This document shows positions 50,114 to 63,914 of a stretch of DNA of 64,000 bases, piece by piece. Positions within the stretch are counted from its first letter, which is position 1. Each line of letters begins with the position of its first letter. The position numbers and the translations under genes are program-made. Below the pieces are notes generated by a model. The model saw only the letters and a list, made by a program, of their open reading frames with translations, had not been told where the DNA came from and made no database searches. The DNA comes from Myrica gale (taxonomy: Eukaryota; Streptophyta; Magnoliopsida; Fagales; Myricaceae): NCBI GenBank assembly GCA_963930655.1, contig OZ005621.1, forward strand, positions 12,511,001-12,575,000, in the 5' to 3' direction.

Positions 50114-51154
50114 GATTCCTCAATGATTAAGAAAACGACGTAATGAGATCAATGGATAAGATATAGACATTAGATAAGTAAAAAATCTTCCAAATTAATT
50201 CGTTTGAAAATTTAATACCTCAAAGACGAAGAAAATGAAGCAAATGAATCGCAGGATTAGTTTTGGAACAATAGATAAATTAAAAAGTATTTAAATTAGT
50301 TTGTTTCAAAGTCAGATACCTTAATGATGAAGAAAATGAAGCAAATATACTAATGGAACTGTTAGAGACCAAAATACTAATGCAAAGTTGGCCAACTTAA
50401 CTAGCTTGAAAAATAGATTCCCAAATGATTAAGAAATTGTTGCAAATAGAACAATGGAAGAGTTATAGACCAAAATAAAAATGTAAAATAGTCCATATTA
50501 ATTAGTTTTAAAACGAGATACCTAAACAATTAAGAAAATGACGTAAAAAGACCTATGGACACGATATATACCAATAAATATGTTAAAAATTGTCCAAATT
50601 AATTAGTTTAAAATTTGAAACCTTAATGATGAACAAAATGAAGCAAATATATATATGGAAGAGTTTTAGAGCAATAGAAAAAAATACTCCAAATGAATTT
50701 ATTTTTTACTTAGACAAATTAATGATGAAGAAAATGTAGCAAATAGATCAATTGTATTGTTATAGAACAAAATATACGTGCAAAATAGTTCAATTTTATT
50801 ATTTTTCAAATTCGTTACCTGAATGATTATGAAAACGACGTAAATAGATCAATGGATAAGATATGGACCGATAAAAATATGTTAAAAATCGGCCAAATTA
50901 ATTAGTTTTAAAATTTAAAACCTTAATGACGGAGAAAAGGAAGCAAACATATGTATGGAAGAGTTTTAGAGCAACAGATAACTAAAAACTCCTCCGAATG
51001 AATTTGTTGAGAACTTAGATACCTTATGGAAGAATAAAATGAAGCAAATATACTAATGGAAGAGTTAGAACCCAAAATATTTATGGAAAGTAGGCCACCT
51101 AAAGTAGCTTGAATACTAGAACAAAATCGTCCAATTTAATTAATTTGAAAATTA
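50114..51154 (+). repeat. HOR unit H40, Y type (copy of H14)
   Basis: Y marks; shares GAAAACGACGTAATG in A with H14. Confidence 0.92.
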
Positions 51155-52195
51155 GATTCCTCAATGATTAAGAAAATGACGTAATGAGATCAATGGATAA
51201 GATATAGACATTAGATAAGTAAAAAATCTTCCAAATTAATTCGTTTGAAAATTTAATACCTCAAAGACGAAGAAAATGAAGCAAATGAATCGCAGGATTA
51301 GTTTTGGAACAATAGATAAATTAAAAAGTATTTAAATTAGTTTGTTTCAAAGTCAGATACCTTAATGATGAAGAAAATGAAGCAAATATACTAATGGAAC
51401 TGTTAGAGACCAAAATACTAATGCAAAGTTGGCCAACTTAACTAGCTTGAAAAATAGATTCCCAAATGATTAAGAAATTGTTGCAAATAGAACAATGGAA
51501 GAGTTATAGACCAAAATAAAAATGTAAAATAGTCCATATTAATTAGTTTTAAAACGAGATACCTAAACAATTAAGAAAATGACGTAAAAAGACCTATGGA
51601 CACGATATATACCAATAAATATGTTAAAAATTGTCCAAATTAATTAGTTTAAAATTTGAAACCTTAATGATGAACAAAATGAAGCAAATATATATATGGA
51701 AGAGTTTTAGAGCAATAGAAAAAAATACTCCAAATGAATTTATTTTTTACTTAGATAAATTAATGATGAAGAAAATGTAGCAAATAGATCAATTGTAGTG
51801 TTATAGAACAAAATATACGTGCAAAATAGTTCAATTTTATTATTTTTCAAATTCGTTACCTGAATGATTATGAAAACGACGTAAATAGATCAATGGATAA
51901 GATATGGACCGATAAAAATATGTTAAAAATCGGCCAAATTAATTAATTTTAAAAGTTAAAACCTTAATGACGGAGAAAAGGAAGCAAACATATGTATGGA
52001 AGAGTTTTAGAGCAACAGATAACTAAAAACTCCTCCGAATGAATTTGTTGAGAACTTAGATACCTTATGGAAGAATAAAATGAAGCAAATATACTAATGG
52101 AAGAGTTAGAACCCAAATTATTAATGGAAAGTAGGCTACCAAAAGTAGCTTGAAAACTAGAACAAAATCGTCCAATTTAATTAATTTGAAAATTA
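51155..52195 (+). repeat. HOR unit H41, X type (copy of H15)
   Basis: X marks with GATAAATT and GTAGTG in G. Confidence 0.92.
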
Positions 52196-53236
52196 GATTC
52201 CTCAATGATTAAGAAAATGACGTAATGAGATCAATGGATAAGATATAGACATTAGATAAGTAAAAAATCTTCCAAATTAATTCGTTTGAAAATTTAATAC
52301 CTCAAAGACGAAGAAAATGAAGCAAATGAATCGCAGGATTAGTTTTGGAACAATAGATAAATTAAAAAGTATTTAAATTAGTTTGTTTCAAAGTCAGATA
52401 CCTTAATGATGAAGAAAATGAAGCAAATATACTAATGGAACTGTTAGAGACCAAAATACTAATGCAAAGTTGGCCAACTTAACTAGCTTGAAAAATAGAT
52501 TCCCAAATGATTAAGAAATTGTTGCAAATAGAACAATGGAAGAGTTATAGACCAAAATAAAAATGTAAAATAGTCCATATTAATTAGTTTTAAAACGAGA
52601 TACCTAAACAATTAAGAAAATGACGTAAAAAGACCTATGGACACGATATATACCAATAAATATGTTAAAAATTGTCCAAATTAATTAGTTTAAAATTTGA
52701 AACCTTAATGATGAACAAAATGAAGCAAATATATATATGGAAGAGTTTTAGAGCAATAGAAAAAAATACTCCAAATGAATTTATTTTTTACATAGACAAA
52801 TTAATGATGAAGAAAATGTAGCAAATAGATCAATTGTATTGTTATAGAACAAAATATACGTGCAAAATAGTTCAATTTTATTATTTTTCAAATTCGTTAC
52901 CTGAATGATTATGAAAACGACGTAAATAGATCAATGGATAAGATATGGACCGATAAAAATATGTTAAAAATCGGCCAAATTAATTAGTTTTAAAATTTAA
53001 AACCTTAATGACGGAGAAAAGGAAGCAAACATATGTATGGAAGAGTTTTAGAGCAACAGATAACTAAAAACTCCTCCGAATGAATTTGTTGAGAACTTAG
53101 ATACCTTATGGAAGAATAAAATGAAGCAAATATACTAATGGAAGAGTTAGAACCCAAAATATTTATGGAAAGTAGGCCACCTAAAGTAGCTTGAATACTA
53201 GAACAAAATCGTCCAATTTAATTCATTTGAAAATTA
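52196..53236 (+). repeat. HOR unit H42, Y type (copy of H16)
   Basis: Y marks and ATTCATTTG in K; private TTACATAGACAAATT at the F/G border. Confidence 0.92.
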
Positions 53237-54277
53237 GATTCCTCAATGATTAAGAAAATGACGTAATGAGATCAATGGATAAGATATAGACATTAGATAA
53301 GTAAAAAATCTTCCAAATTAATTCGTTTGAAAATTTAATACCTCAAAGACGAAGAAAATGAAGCAAATGAATCGCAGGATTAGTTTTGGAACAATAGATA
53401 AATTAAAAAGTATTTAAATTAGTTTGTTTCAAAGTCAGATACCTTAATGATGAAGAAAATGAAGCAAATATACTAATGGAACTGTTAGAGACCAAAATAC
53501 TAATGCAAAGTTGGCCAACTTAACTAGCTTGAAAAATAGATTCCCAAATGATTAAGAAATTGTTGCAAATAGAACAATGGAAGAGTTATAGACCAAAATA
53601 AAAATGTAAAATAGTCCATATTAATTAGTTTTAAAACGAGATACCTAAACAATTAAGAAAATGACGTAAAAAGACCTATGGACACGATATATACCAATAA
53701 ATATGTTAAAAATTGTCCAAATTAATTAGTTTAAAATTTGAAACCTTAATGATGAACAAAATGAAGCAAATATATATATGGAAGAGTTTTAGAGCAATAG
53801 AAAAAAATACTCCAAATGAATTTATTTTTTACTTAGATAAATTAATGATGAAGAAAATGTAGCAAATAGATCAATTGTAGTGTTATAGAACAAAATATAC
53901 GTGCAAAATAGTTCAATTTTATTATTTTTCAAATTCGTTACCTGAATGATTATGAAAACGACGTAAATAGATCAATGGATAAGATATGGACCGATAAAAA
54001 TATGTTAAAAATCGGCCAAATTAATTAATTTTAAAAGTTAAAACCTTAATGACGGAGAAAAGGAAGCAAACATATGTATGGAAGAGTTTTAGAGCAACAG
54101 ATAACTAAAAACTCCTCCGAATGAATTTGTTGAGAACTTAGATACCTTATGGAAGAATAAAATGAAGCAAATATACTAATGGAAGAGTTAGAACCCAAAT
54201 TATTAATGGAAAGTAGGCTACCAAAAGTAGCTTGAAAACTAGAACAAAATCGTCCAATTTAATTAATTTGAAAATTA
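53237..54277 (+). repeat. HOR unit H43, X type (copy of H17)
   Basis: X marks with GATAAATT and GTAGTG. Followed directly by a Y unit, where copy 1 has the extra H18. Confidence 0.92.
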
Positions 54278-55318
54278 GATTCCTCAATGATTAAGAAAAT
54301 GACGTAATGAGATCAATGGATAAGATATAGACATTAGATAAGTAAAAAATCTTCCAAATTAATTCGTTTGAAAATTTAATACCTCAAAGACGAAGAAAAT
54401 GAAGCAAATGAATCGCAGGATTAGTTTTGGAACAATAGATAAATTAAAAAGTATTTAAATTAGTTTGTTTCAAAGTCAGATACCTTAATGATGAAGAAAA
54501 TGAAGCAAATATACTAATGGAACTGTTAGAGACCAAAATACTAATGCAAAGTTGGCCAACTTAACTAGCTTGAAAAATAGATTCCCAAATGATTAAGAAA
54601 TTGTTGCAAATAGAACAATGGAAGAGTTATAGACCAAAATAAAAATGTAAAATAGTCCATATTAATTAGTTTTAAAACGAGATACCTAAACAATTAAGAA
54701 AATGACGTAAAAAGACCTATGGACACGATATATACCAATAAATATGTTAAAAATTGTCCAAATTAATTAGTTTAAAATTTGAAACCTTAATGATGAACAA
54801 AATGAAGCAAATATATATATGGAAGAGTTTTAGAGCAATAGAAAAAAATACTCCAAATGAATTTATTTTTTACTTAGACAAATTAATGATGAAGAAAATG
54901 TAGCAAATAGATCAATTGTATTGTTATAGAACAAAATATACGTGCAAAATAGTTCAATTTTATTATTTTTCAAATTCGTTACCTGAATGATTATGAAAAC
55001 GACGTAAATAGATCAATGGATAAGATATGGACCGATAAAAATATGTTAAAAATCGGCCAAATTAATTAGTTTTAAAATTTAAAACCTTAATGACGGAGAA
55101 AAGGAAGCAAACATATGTATGGAAGAGTTTTAGAGCAACAGATAACTAAAAACTCCTCCGAATGAATTTGTTGAGAACTTAGATACCTTATGGAAGAATA
55201 AAATGAAGCAAATATACTAATGGAAGAGTTAGAACCCAAAATATTTATGGAAAGTAGGCCACCTAAAGTAGCTTGAATACTAGAACAAAATCGTCCAATT
55301 TAATTCATTTGAAAATTA
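54278..55318 (+). repeat. HOR unit H44, Y type (copy of H19)
   Basis: Y marks and ATTCATTTG in K; B has the ordinary TTTAAATTAGTTTG, so the B change in H18/H19 is a copy-1 novelty. Confidence 0.92.
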
Positions 55319-56359
55319 GATTCCTCAATGATTAAGAAAATGACGTAATGAGATCAATGGATAAGATATAGACATTAGATAAGTAAAAAATCTTCCAAAT
55401 TAATTCGTTTGAAAATTTAATACCTCAAAGACGAAGAAAATGAAGCAAATGAATCGCAGGATTAGTTTTGGAACAATAGATAAATTAAAAAGTATTTAAA
55501 TTAGTTTGTTTCAAAGTCAGATACCTTAATGATGAAGAAAATGAAGCAAATATACTAATGGAACTGTTAGAGACCAAAATACTAATGCAAAGTTGGCCAA
55601 CTTAACTAGCTTGAAAAATAGATTCCCAAATGATTAAGAAATTGTTGCAAATAGAACAATGGAAGAGTTATAGACCAAAATAAAAATGTAAAATAGTCCA
55701 TATTAATTAGTTTTAAAACGAGATACCTAAACAATTAAGAAAATGACGTAAAAAGACCTATGGACACGATATATACCAATAAATATGTTAAAAATTGTCC
55801 AAATTAATTAGTTTAAAATTTGAAACCTTAATGATGAACAAAATGAAGCAAATATATATATGGAAGAGTTTTAGAGCAATAGAAAAAAATACTCCAAATG
55901 AATTTATTTTTTACTTAGACAAATTAATGATGAAGAAAATGTAGCAAATAGATCAATTGTATTGTTATAGAACAAAATATACTTGCAAAATAGTTCAATT
56001 TTATTATTTTTCAAATTCGTTACCTGAATGATTATGAAAACGACGTAAATAGATCAATGGATAAGATATGGACCGATAAAAATATGTTAAAAATCGGCCA
56101 AATTAATTAGTTTTAAAATTTAAAACCTTAATGACGGAGAAAAGGAAGCAAACATATGTATGGAAGAGTTTTAGAGCAACAGATAACTAAAAACTCCTCC
56201 GAATGAATTTGTTGAGAACTTAGATACCTTATGGAAGAATAAAATGAAGCAAATATACTAATGGAAGAGTTAGAACCCAAAATATTTATGGAAAGTAGGC
56301 CACCTAAAGTAGCTTGAATACTAGAACAAAATCGTCCAATTTAATTAATTTGAAAATTA
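55319..56359 (+). repeat. HOR unit H45, Y type (copy of H20)
   Basis: Shares ATACTTGCAAAATAG in G with H20. Confidence 0.92.
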
Positions 56360-57400
56360 GATTCCTCAATGATTAAGAAAATGACGTAATGAGATCAATG
56401 GATAAGATATAGACATTAGATAAGTAAAAAATCTTCCAAATTAATTCGTTTGAAAATTTAATACCTCAAAGACGAAGAAAATGAAGCAAATGAATCGCAG
56501 GATTAGTTTTGGAACAATAGATAAATTAAAAAGTATTTAAATTAGTTTGTTTCAAAGTCAGATACCTTAATGATGAAGAAAATGAAGCAAATATACTAAT
56601 GGAACTGTTAGAGACCAAAATACTAATGCAAAGTTGGCCAACTTAACTAGCTTGAAAAATAGATTCCCAAATGATTAAGAAATTGTTGCAAATAGAACAA
56701 TGGAAGAGTTATAGACCAAAATAAAAATGTAAAATAGTCCATATTAATTAGTTTTAAAACGAGATACCAAAACAATTAAGAAAATGACGTAAAAAGACCT
56801 ATGGACACGATATATACCAATAAATATGTTAAAAATTGTCCAAATTAATTAGTTTAAAATTTGAAACCATAATGATGAAGAAAATGAAGCAAATATATAT
56901 ATGTAAGAGTTTTAGAGCAATAGAAAAAAATACTCCAAATGAATTTATTTTTTACTTAGACAAATTAATGATGAAGAAAATGTAGCAAATAGATCAATTG
57001 TATTGTTATAGAACAAAATATACGTGCAAAATAGTTCAATTTTATTATTTTTCAAATTCGTTACCTGAATGATTATGAAAACGACGTAAATAGATCAATG
57101 GATAAGATATGGACCGATAAAAATATGTTAAAAATCGGCCAAATTAATTAGTTTTAAAAGTTAAAACCTTAATGACGGAGAAAAGGAAGCAAACATATGT
57201 ATGGAAGAGTTTTAGAGCAACAGATAACTAAAAACTCCTCCGAATGAATTTGTTGAGAACTTAGATACCTTATGGAAGAATAAAATGAAGCAAATATACT
57301 AATGGAAGAGTTAGAACCCAAATTATTAATGGAAAGTAGGCTACCAAAAGTAGCTTGAAAACTAGAACAAAATCGTCCAATTTAATTAATTTGAAAATTC
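56360..57400 (+). repeat. HOR unit H46, X-like (copy of H21)
   Basis: Shares GATACCAAAACAATT and TATGTAAGAG with H21. Confidence 0.92.
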
Positions 57401-58405
57401 GATTCCTCAATGATTAAGAAAATGACGTAATGAGATCAATGGATAAGATATAGACATTAGATAAGTAAAAAATCTTCCAAATTAATTCGTTTGAAAATTT
57501 AATACCTCAATGACGAAGAAAATGAAGCAAATGAATCGCAGGATTAGTTTTGGAACAATAGATAAACTAAAAAGTATTTAAATTAGTTTGTTTCAAAGTC
57601 AGATACCTTAATGATGAAGAAAATGAAGCAAATATACTAATGGAACTGTTAGAGACCAAAATACTAATGCAAAGTTGGCCAACTTAACTAGCTTGAAAAA
57701 TAGATTCCCAAATGATTAAGAAAATGTTGCAAATAGAATAATGGAAGAGTTATAGACCAAAGTATAAATGTAAAATAGTCCGTATTAATTAGTTTTAAAA
57801 CGAGATACCTAAACAATTAAGAAAATGACCTAAAAAGACCAAAGGACACGATATAGACCAATAAATATGTTAAAAATTGTCTAAATTAATTAGTTTAAAA
57901 TTTGAAACCTTAATGACGAACAAAATGAAGCAAATATATATATGGAAGAGTTTTAAAGCAATAGAAAAAAATCCTCCAAATGAATTTATTTTTTACTTAG
58001 ACAAATTAATGATGTAGAAAATGTAGCAAATAGATCAATTGTATTGTTATAGAACACAATATACGTGCAAAATAGTTCAATTTTATTAGTTTTCAAATTC
58101 GATACCTGAATGATTATGAAAACGACGTAAATAGATCAATGGGCCAAATTAATTAGTTTTAAAAGTTAAAACCTTAATGACGAAGAAAAGGAAGCAAACA
58201 TATATATGGAAGAGTTTTAGAGAAACAGACAACTAAAAACTCCTCCGAATTAATTTGTTGAGAACTTAGATACCTTAAGGAAGAATAAAATGAAGCAAAT
58301 ATACTAATGGAAGAGTTAGAACCCAAAATATTAATGGAAAGTAGGGCACCTAAAGTAGCTTGAAAACTAGAACAAAATCGTCCAATTTAATTAATTTGAA
58401 AATTA
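57401..58405 (+). repeat. HOR unit H47, Z1 with 34-bp deletion (copy of H22)
   Basis: Deletion joint near 58,141. From about 58,224 it departs from H22: GAGAAACAGACAAC, GAATTAATTTG, GTAGGGCACC. Confidence 0.92.
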
Positions 58406-59445
58406 GATTACTCAATGATTAAGAAAATGACGTAATGAGATCAAAGGATAAGATATAGACATTAGATAAGTAAAAAATCTTCCAAATTAATTCGTTTGAA
58501 AATTTAATACCTCAAAGACGAAGAAAATGAAGCAAATGAATCGCAGGATTAGTTTTGGAACAATAGATAAATTAAAAAGTATTTAAATTACTTTGTTTCA
58601 AAGTCAGATACCTTAATGATGAAGAAAATGAAGCAAATATACTAATGGAAGTGTTAGAGACCAAAATACTAATGCAAAGTTGGCCAACTTAACTAGCTTG
58701 AAAAATAGATTCCCAAATGATTAAGAAAATGTTGCAAATAGAATAATGGAAGAGTTATAGACCAAAATATAAAAGTAAAATAGTCCAGGTTAATTAGTTT
58801 TAAAACGAGATACCTAAACAATTAAGAAAATGACTTAAAAAGACCAATGGACACGATATGGACCAATAAATATGTTCAAAATTGTCCAAATTAATTAGTT
58901 TAAAATTTGAAACCTTAATGACGAACAAAATGAAGCAAATATATATATGGAAGAGTTTTAGAGCAATAGAAAAAAAATCATCCAAATGAATTTATTTTTT
59001 ACTTAGACAAATTAATGATGAAGAAAATGTAGCAAATAGATCAATTGTATTGTTATAGAACAAAATATACGTGCAAAATAGTTCAATTTTATTAGTTTTC
59101 AAATTCGATACCTGAATGATTATTAAAACGACGTAAATAGATCAATGGATAAGATATGGACCAATAAATATGCTACAAATCGGCCAAATTAATTAGTTTT
59201 AAAAGTTAAAACCTTAATGACGAAGAAAAGGAAGCAAACATATATATGGAAGAGTTTTAGAGGAACAGATAACTAAAAACTCCTCCGAATGAATTTGTTG
59301 AGAACTTAGATACCTTAAGGAAGAATAAAATGAAGCAAATATACTAATGGAAGAGTTAGAACCCAAAATATTAATGGAAAGTAGGCCACCTAAAGTAGCT
59401 TGAAAACTAGAACAAAATCGTCCAATTTAATTAATTTGAAAATTA
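58406..59445 (+). repeat. HOR unit H48, Z2 (copy of H23), altered at its start
   Basis: Begins GATTACTCAATG; has GACGTAATG and AAAAAATCTTCC where H23, H28 and H53 have GACATAATG and AAAAGTCTTCC; also TCAAAGGATAAG and GGAAGTGTTAG. The rest follows H23. Confidence 0.92.
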
Positions 59446-60486
59446 GATTCCTCAATGATTATGAAAATGACGTAATGAGATCAATGGATAAGATATAGAC
59501 ATTAGATAAGTAAAAACTCTTCCAAATTAATTCGTTTGAAAATTTAATACCTCAATGACGAAGAAAATGAAGCAAATGAATCGCAGGATTAGTTTTGGAA
59601 CAATAGATAAATTAAAAAGTATTTAAATTAGTTTGTTTCAAAGTCAGATACCTTAATGATGAAGAAAATGAAGCAAATATACTAATGGAACTGTTAGAGA
59701 CCAAAATACTAATGCAAAGTTGGCCAACTTAATTAGCTTGAAAAATAGATTCCCAAATGATTAAGAAAATGTTGCAAATAGAATAATGGAAGAGTTATAG
59801 ACCAAAATATAAATGTAAAATAGTCCGTATTAATTAGTTGTAAAACGAGATACCTAAACAATTAAGAAAATGACGTAAAAAGACCAATGGACACGATATA
59901 GACCAATAAATATGTTAAAAATTGTCCAAATTAATTAGTTTAAAATTTGAAACCTTAATGACGAACAAAATGATGCAAATATATATATGGAAGAGTTTTA
60001 GAGCAATAGAAAAAAAAATCCTCCAAATGAATTTATTTTTTACTTAGACAAATTAATGATGAAGAAAATGTAGCAAATAGATCAATTGTATTGTTATAGA
60101 ACAAAATATACGTGCAAAATAGTTCAATTTTATTAGTTTTCAAATTCGATACCGGAATGATTATGAAAACGACGTAAATAGATCAATGGATAAGATATGG
60201 ACCAATAAATATGTTACAAATCGGCCAAATTAATTAGTTTTAAAAGTTAAAACCTTAATGACGAAGAAAAGGAAGCAAACATATATATGGAAGAGTTTTA
60301 GAGGAACAGATAACTAAAAACTCCTCCGAATGAATTTGTTGAGAACTTAGATACCTTAAGGAAGAATAAAATGAAGCAAATATACTAATGGAAGAGTTAG
60401 AACCCAAAATATTAATGGAAAGTAGGCCACCTAAAATAGCTTGAAAACTAGAACAAAATCGTCCAATTTAATTAATTTGAAAATTA
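59446..60486 (+). repeat. HOR unit H49, Z3 (copy of H24)
   Basis: Same marks as H24, including GATTATG in A and GTTGTAAAACG in D. Confidence 0.92.
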
Positions 60487-60827
60487 GATTCCTCAATGAT
60501 TATGAAAACGACGTAAATAGATCAATGGATAAGATATGGACCGATAAAAATATGTTAAAAATCGGCCAAATTAATTAGTTTTAAAATTTAAAACCTTAAT
60601 GACGGAGAAAAGGAAGCAAACATATGTATGGAAGAGTTTTAGAGCAACAGATAACTAAAAACTCCTCCGAATGAATTTGTTGAGAACTTAGATACCTTAT
60701 GGAAGAATAAAATGAAGCAAATATACTAATGGAAGAGTTAGAACCCAAAATATTTATGGAAAGTAGGCCACCTAAAGTAGCTTGAATACTATAACAAAAT
60801 CGTCCAATTTAATTAATTTGAAAATTA
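60487..60827 (+). repeat. 341-bp partial HOR (copy of 29,886-30,226)
   Basis: Same A-to-H fusion and same ACTATAACAAAATC, proving the partial unit existed before the 31.6-kb duplication. Confidence 0.92.
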
Positions 60828-61868
60828 GATTCCTCAATGATTAAGAAAATGACGTAATGAGATCAATGGATAAGATATAGACATTAGATAAGTAAAAAAT
60901 CTTCCAAATTAATTCGTTTGAAAATTTAATACCTCAAAGACGAAGAAAATGAAGCAAATGAATCGCAGGATTAGTTTTGGAACAATAGATAAATTAAAAA
61001 GTATTTAAATTAGTTTGTTTCAAAGTCAGATACCTTAATGATGAAGAAAATGAAGCAAATATACTAATGGAACTGTTAGAGACCAAAATACTAAAGCAAA
61101 GTTGGCCAACTTAACTAGCTTGAAAAATAGATTCCCAAATGATTAAGAAATTGTTGCAAATAGAACAATGGAAGAGTTATAGACCAAAATAAAAATGTAA
61201 AATAGTCCATATTAATTAGTTTTAAAACGAGATACCTAAACAATTAAGAAAATGACGTAAAAAGACCTATGGACACGATATATACCAATAAATATGTTAA
61301 AAATTGTCCAAATTAATTAGTTTAAAATTTGAAACCATAATGATGAAGAAAATGAAGCAAATATATATATGTAAGAGTTTTAGAGCAATAGAAAAAAATA
61401 CTCCAAATGAATTTATTTTTTACTTAGACAAATTAATGATGAAGAAAATGTAGCAAATAGATCAATTGTATTGTTATAGAACAAAATATACGTGCAAAAT
61501 AGTTCAATTTTATTATTTTTCAAATTCGTTACCTGAATGATTATGAAAACGACGTAAATAGATCAATGGATAAGGTATGGACCGATAAAAATATGTTAAA
61601 AATCGGCCAAATTAATTAGTTTTAAAAGTTAAAACCTTAATGACGGAGAAAAGGAAGCAAACATATGTATGGAAGAGTTTTAGAGCAACAGATAACTAAA
61701 AACTCCTCCGAATGAATTTGTTGAGAACTTAGATACCTTATGGAAGAATAAAATGAAGCAAATATACTAATGGAAGAGTTAGAACCCAAATTATTAATGG
61801 AAAGTAGGCTACCAAAAGTAGCTTGAAAACTAGAACAAAATCGTCCAATTTAATTAATTTGAAAATTC
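60828..61868 (+). repeat. HOR unit H51, X-like (copy of H26)
   Basis: Shares ACTAAAGCAAAG and AAGGTATGG with H26; has CAATGGAAGAG where H26 has CAATGAAAGAG. Confidence 0.92.
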
Positions 61869-62874
61869 GATTCCTCAATGATTAAGAAAATGACGTAATG
61901 AGATCAATGGATAAGATATAGACATTAGATAAGTAAAAAATCTTCCAAATTAATTCGTTTGAAAATTTAATACCTCAATGACGAAGAAAATGAAGCAAAT
62001 GAATCGCAGGATTAGTTTTGGAACAATAGATAAACTAAAAAGTATTTAAATTAGTTTGTTTCAAAGTCAGATACCTTAATGATGAAGAAAATGAAGCAAA
62101 TATACTAATGGAACTGTTAGAGACCAAAATACTAATGCAAAGTTGGCCAACTTAACTAGCTTGAAAAATAGATTCCCAAATGATTAAGAAAATGTTGCAA
62201 ATAGAATAATGGAAGAGTTATAGACCAAAGTATAAATGTAAAATAGTCCGTATTAATTAGTTTTAAAACGAGATACCTAAACAATTAAGAAAATGACGTA
62301 AAAAGACCAAAGGACACGATATAGACCAATAAATATGTTAAAAATTGTCTAAATTAATTAGTTTAAAATTTGAAACCTTAATGACGAACAAAATGAAGCA
62401 AATATATATATGGAAGAGTTTTAAAGCAATAGAAAAAAAATCCTCCAAATGAATTTATTTTTTACTTAGACAAATTAATGATGAAGAAAATGTAGCAAAT
62501 AGATCAATTGTATTGTTATAGAACACAATATACGTGCAAAATAGTTCAATTTTATTAGTTTTCAAATTCGATACCTGAATGATTATGAAAACGACGTAAA
62601 TAGATCAATGGGCCAAATTAATTAGTTTTAAAAGTTAAAACCTTAATGACGAAGAAAAGGAAGCAAACATATATATGGAAGAGTTTTAGAGGAACAGATA
62701 ACTCAAAACTCCTCCGAATGAATTTGTTGAGAACTTAGATACCTTAAGGAAGAATAAAATGAAGCAAATATACTAATGGAAGAGTTAGAACCCAAAATAT
62801 TAATGGAAAGTAGGCCACCTAAAGTAGCTTGAAAACTAGAACAAAATCGTCCAATTTATTTAATTTGAAAATTA
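61869..62874 (+). repeat. HOR unit H52, Z1 with 34-bp deletion (copy of H27)
   Basis: Joint near 62,610; shares TAACTCAAAACTCC with H27. Confidence 0.92.
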
Positions 62875-63914
62875 GATTCCTCAATGATTAAGAAAATGAC
62901 ATAATGAGATCAATGGATAAGATATAGACATTAGATAAGTAAAAAGTCTTCCAAATTAATTCGTTTGAAAATTTAATACCTCAAAGACGAAGAAAATGAA
63001 GCAAATGAATCGCAGGATTAGTTTTGGAACAATAGATAAATTAAAAAGTATTTAAATTACTTTGTTTCAAAGTCAGATACCTTAATGATGAAGAAAATGA
63101 AGCAAATATACTAATGGAACTGTTAGAGACCAAAATACTAATGCAAAGTTGGCCAACTTAACTAGCTTGAAAAATAGATTCCCAAATGATTAAGAAAATG
63201 TTGCAAATAGAATAATGGAAGAGTTATAGACCAAAATATAAAAGTAAAATAGTCCAGGTTAATTAGTTTTAAAACGAGATACCTAAACAATTAAGAAAAT
63301 GACTTAAAAAGACCAATGGACACGATATGGACCAATAAATATGTTCAAAATTGTCCAAATTAATTAGTTTAAAATTTGAAACCTTAATGACGAACAAAAT
63401 GAAGCAAATATATATATGGAAGAGTTTTAGAGCAATAGAAAAAAAATCATCCAAATGAATTTATTTTTTACTTAGACAAATTAATGATGAAGAAAATGTA
63501 GCAAATAGATCAATTGTATTGTTATAGAACAAAATATACGTGCAAAATAGTTCAATTTTATTAGTTTTCAAATTCGATACCTGAATGATTATTAAAACGA
63601 CGTAAATAGATCAATGGATAAGATATGGACCAATAAATATGCTACAAATCAGCCAAATTAATTAGTTTTAAAAGTTAAAACCTTAATGACGAAGAAAAGG
63701 AAGCAAACATATATATGGAAGAGTTTTAGAGGAACAGATAACTAAAAACTCCTCCGAATGAATTTGTTGAGAACTTAGATACCTTAAGGAAGAATAAAAT
63801 GAAGCAAATATACTAATGGAAGAGTTAGAACCCAAAATATTAATGGAAAGTAGGCCACCTAAAGTAGCTTGAAAACTAGAACAAAATCGTCCAATTTAAT
63901 TAATTTGAAAATTA
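62875..63914 (+). repeat. HOR unit H53, Z2 (copy of H28)
   Basis: Has the ordinary Z2 start (GACATAATG, AAAGTCTTCC), unlike H48. One difference at ATCAGCC near 63,650. Confidence 0.92.
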
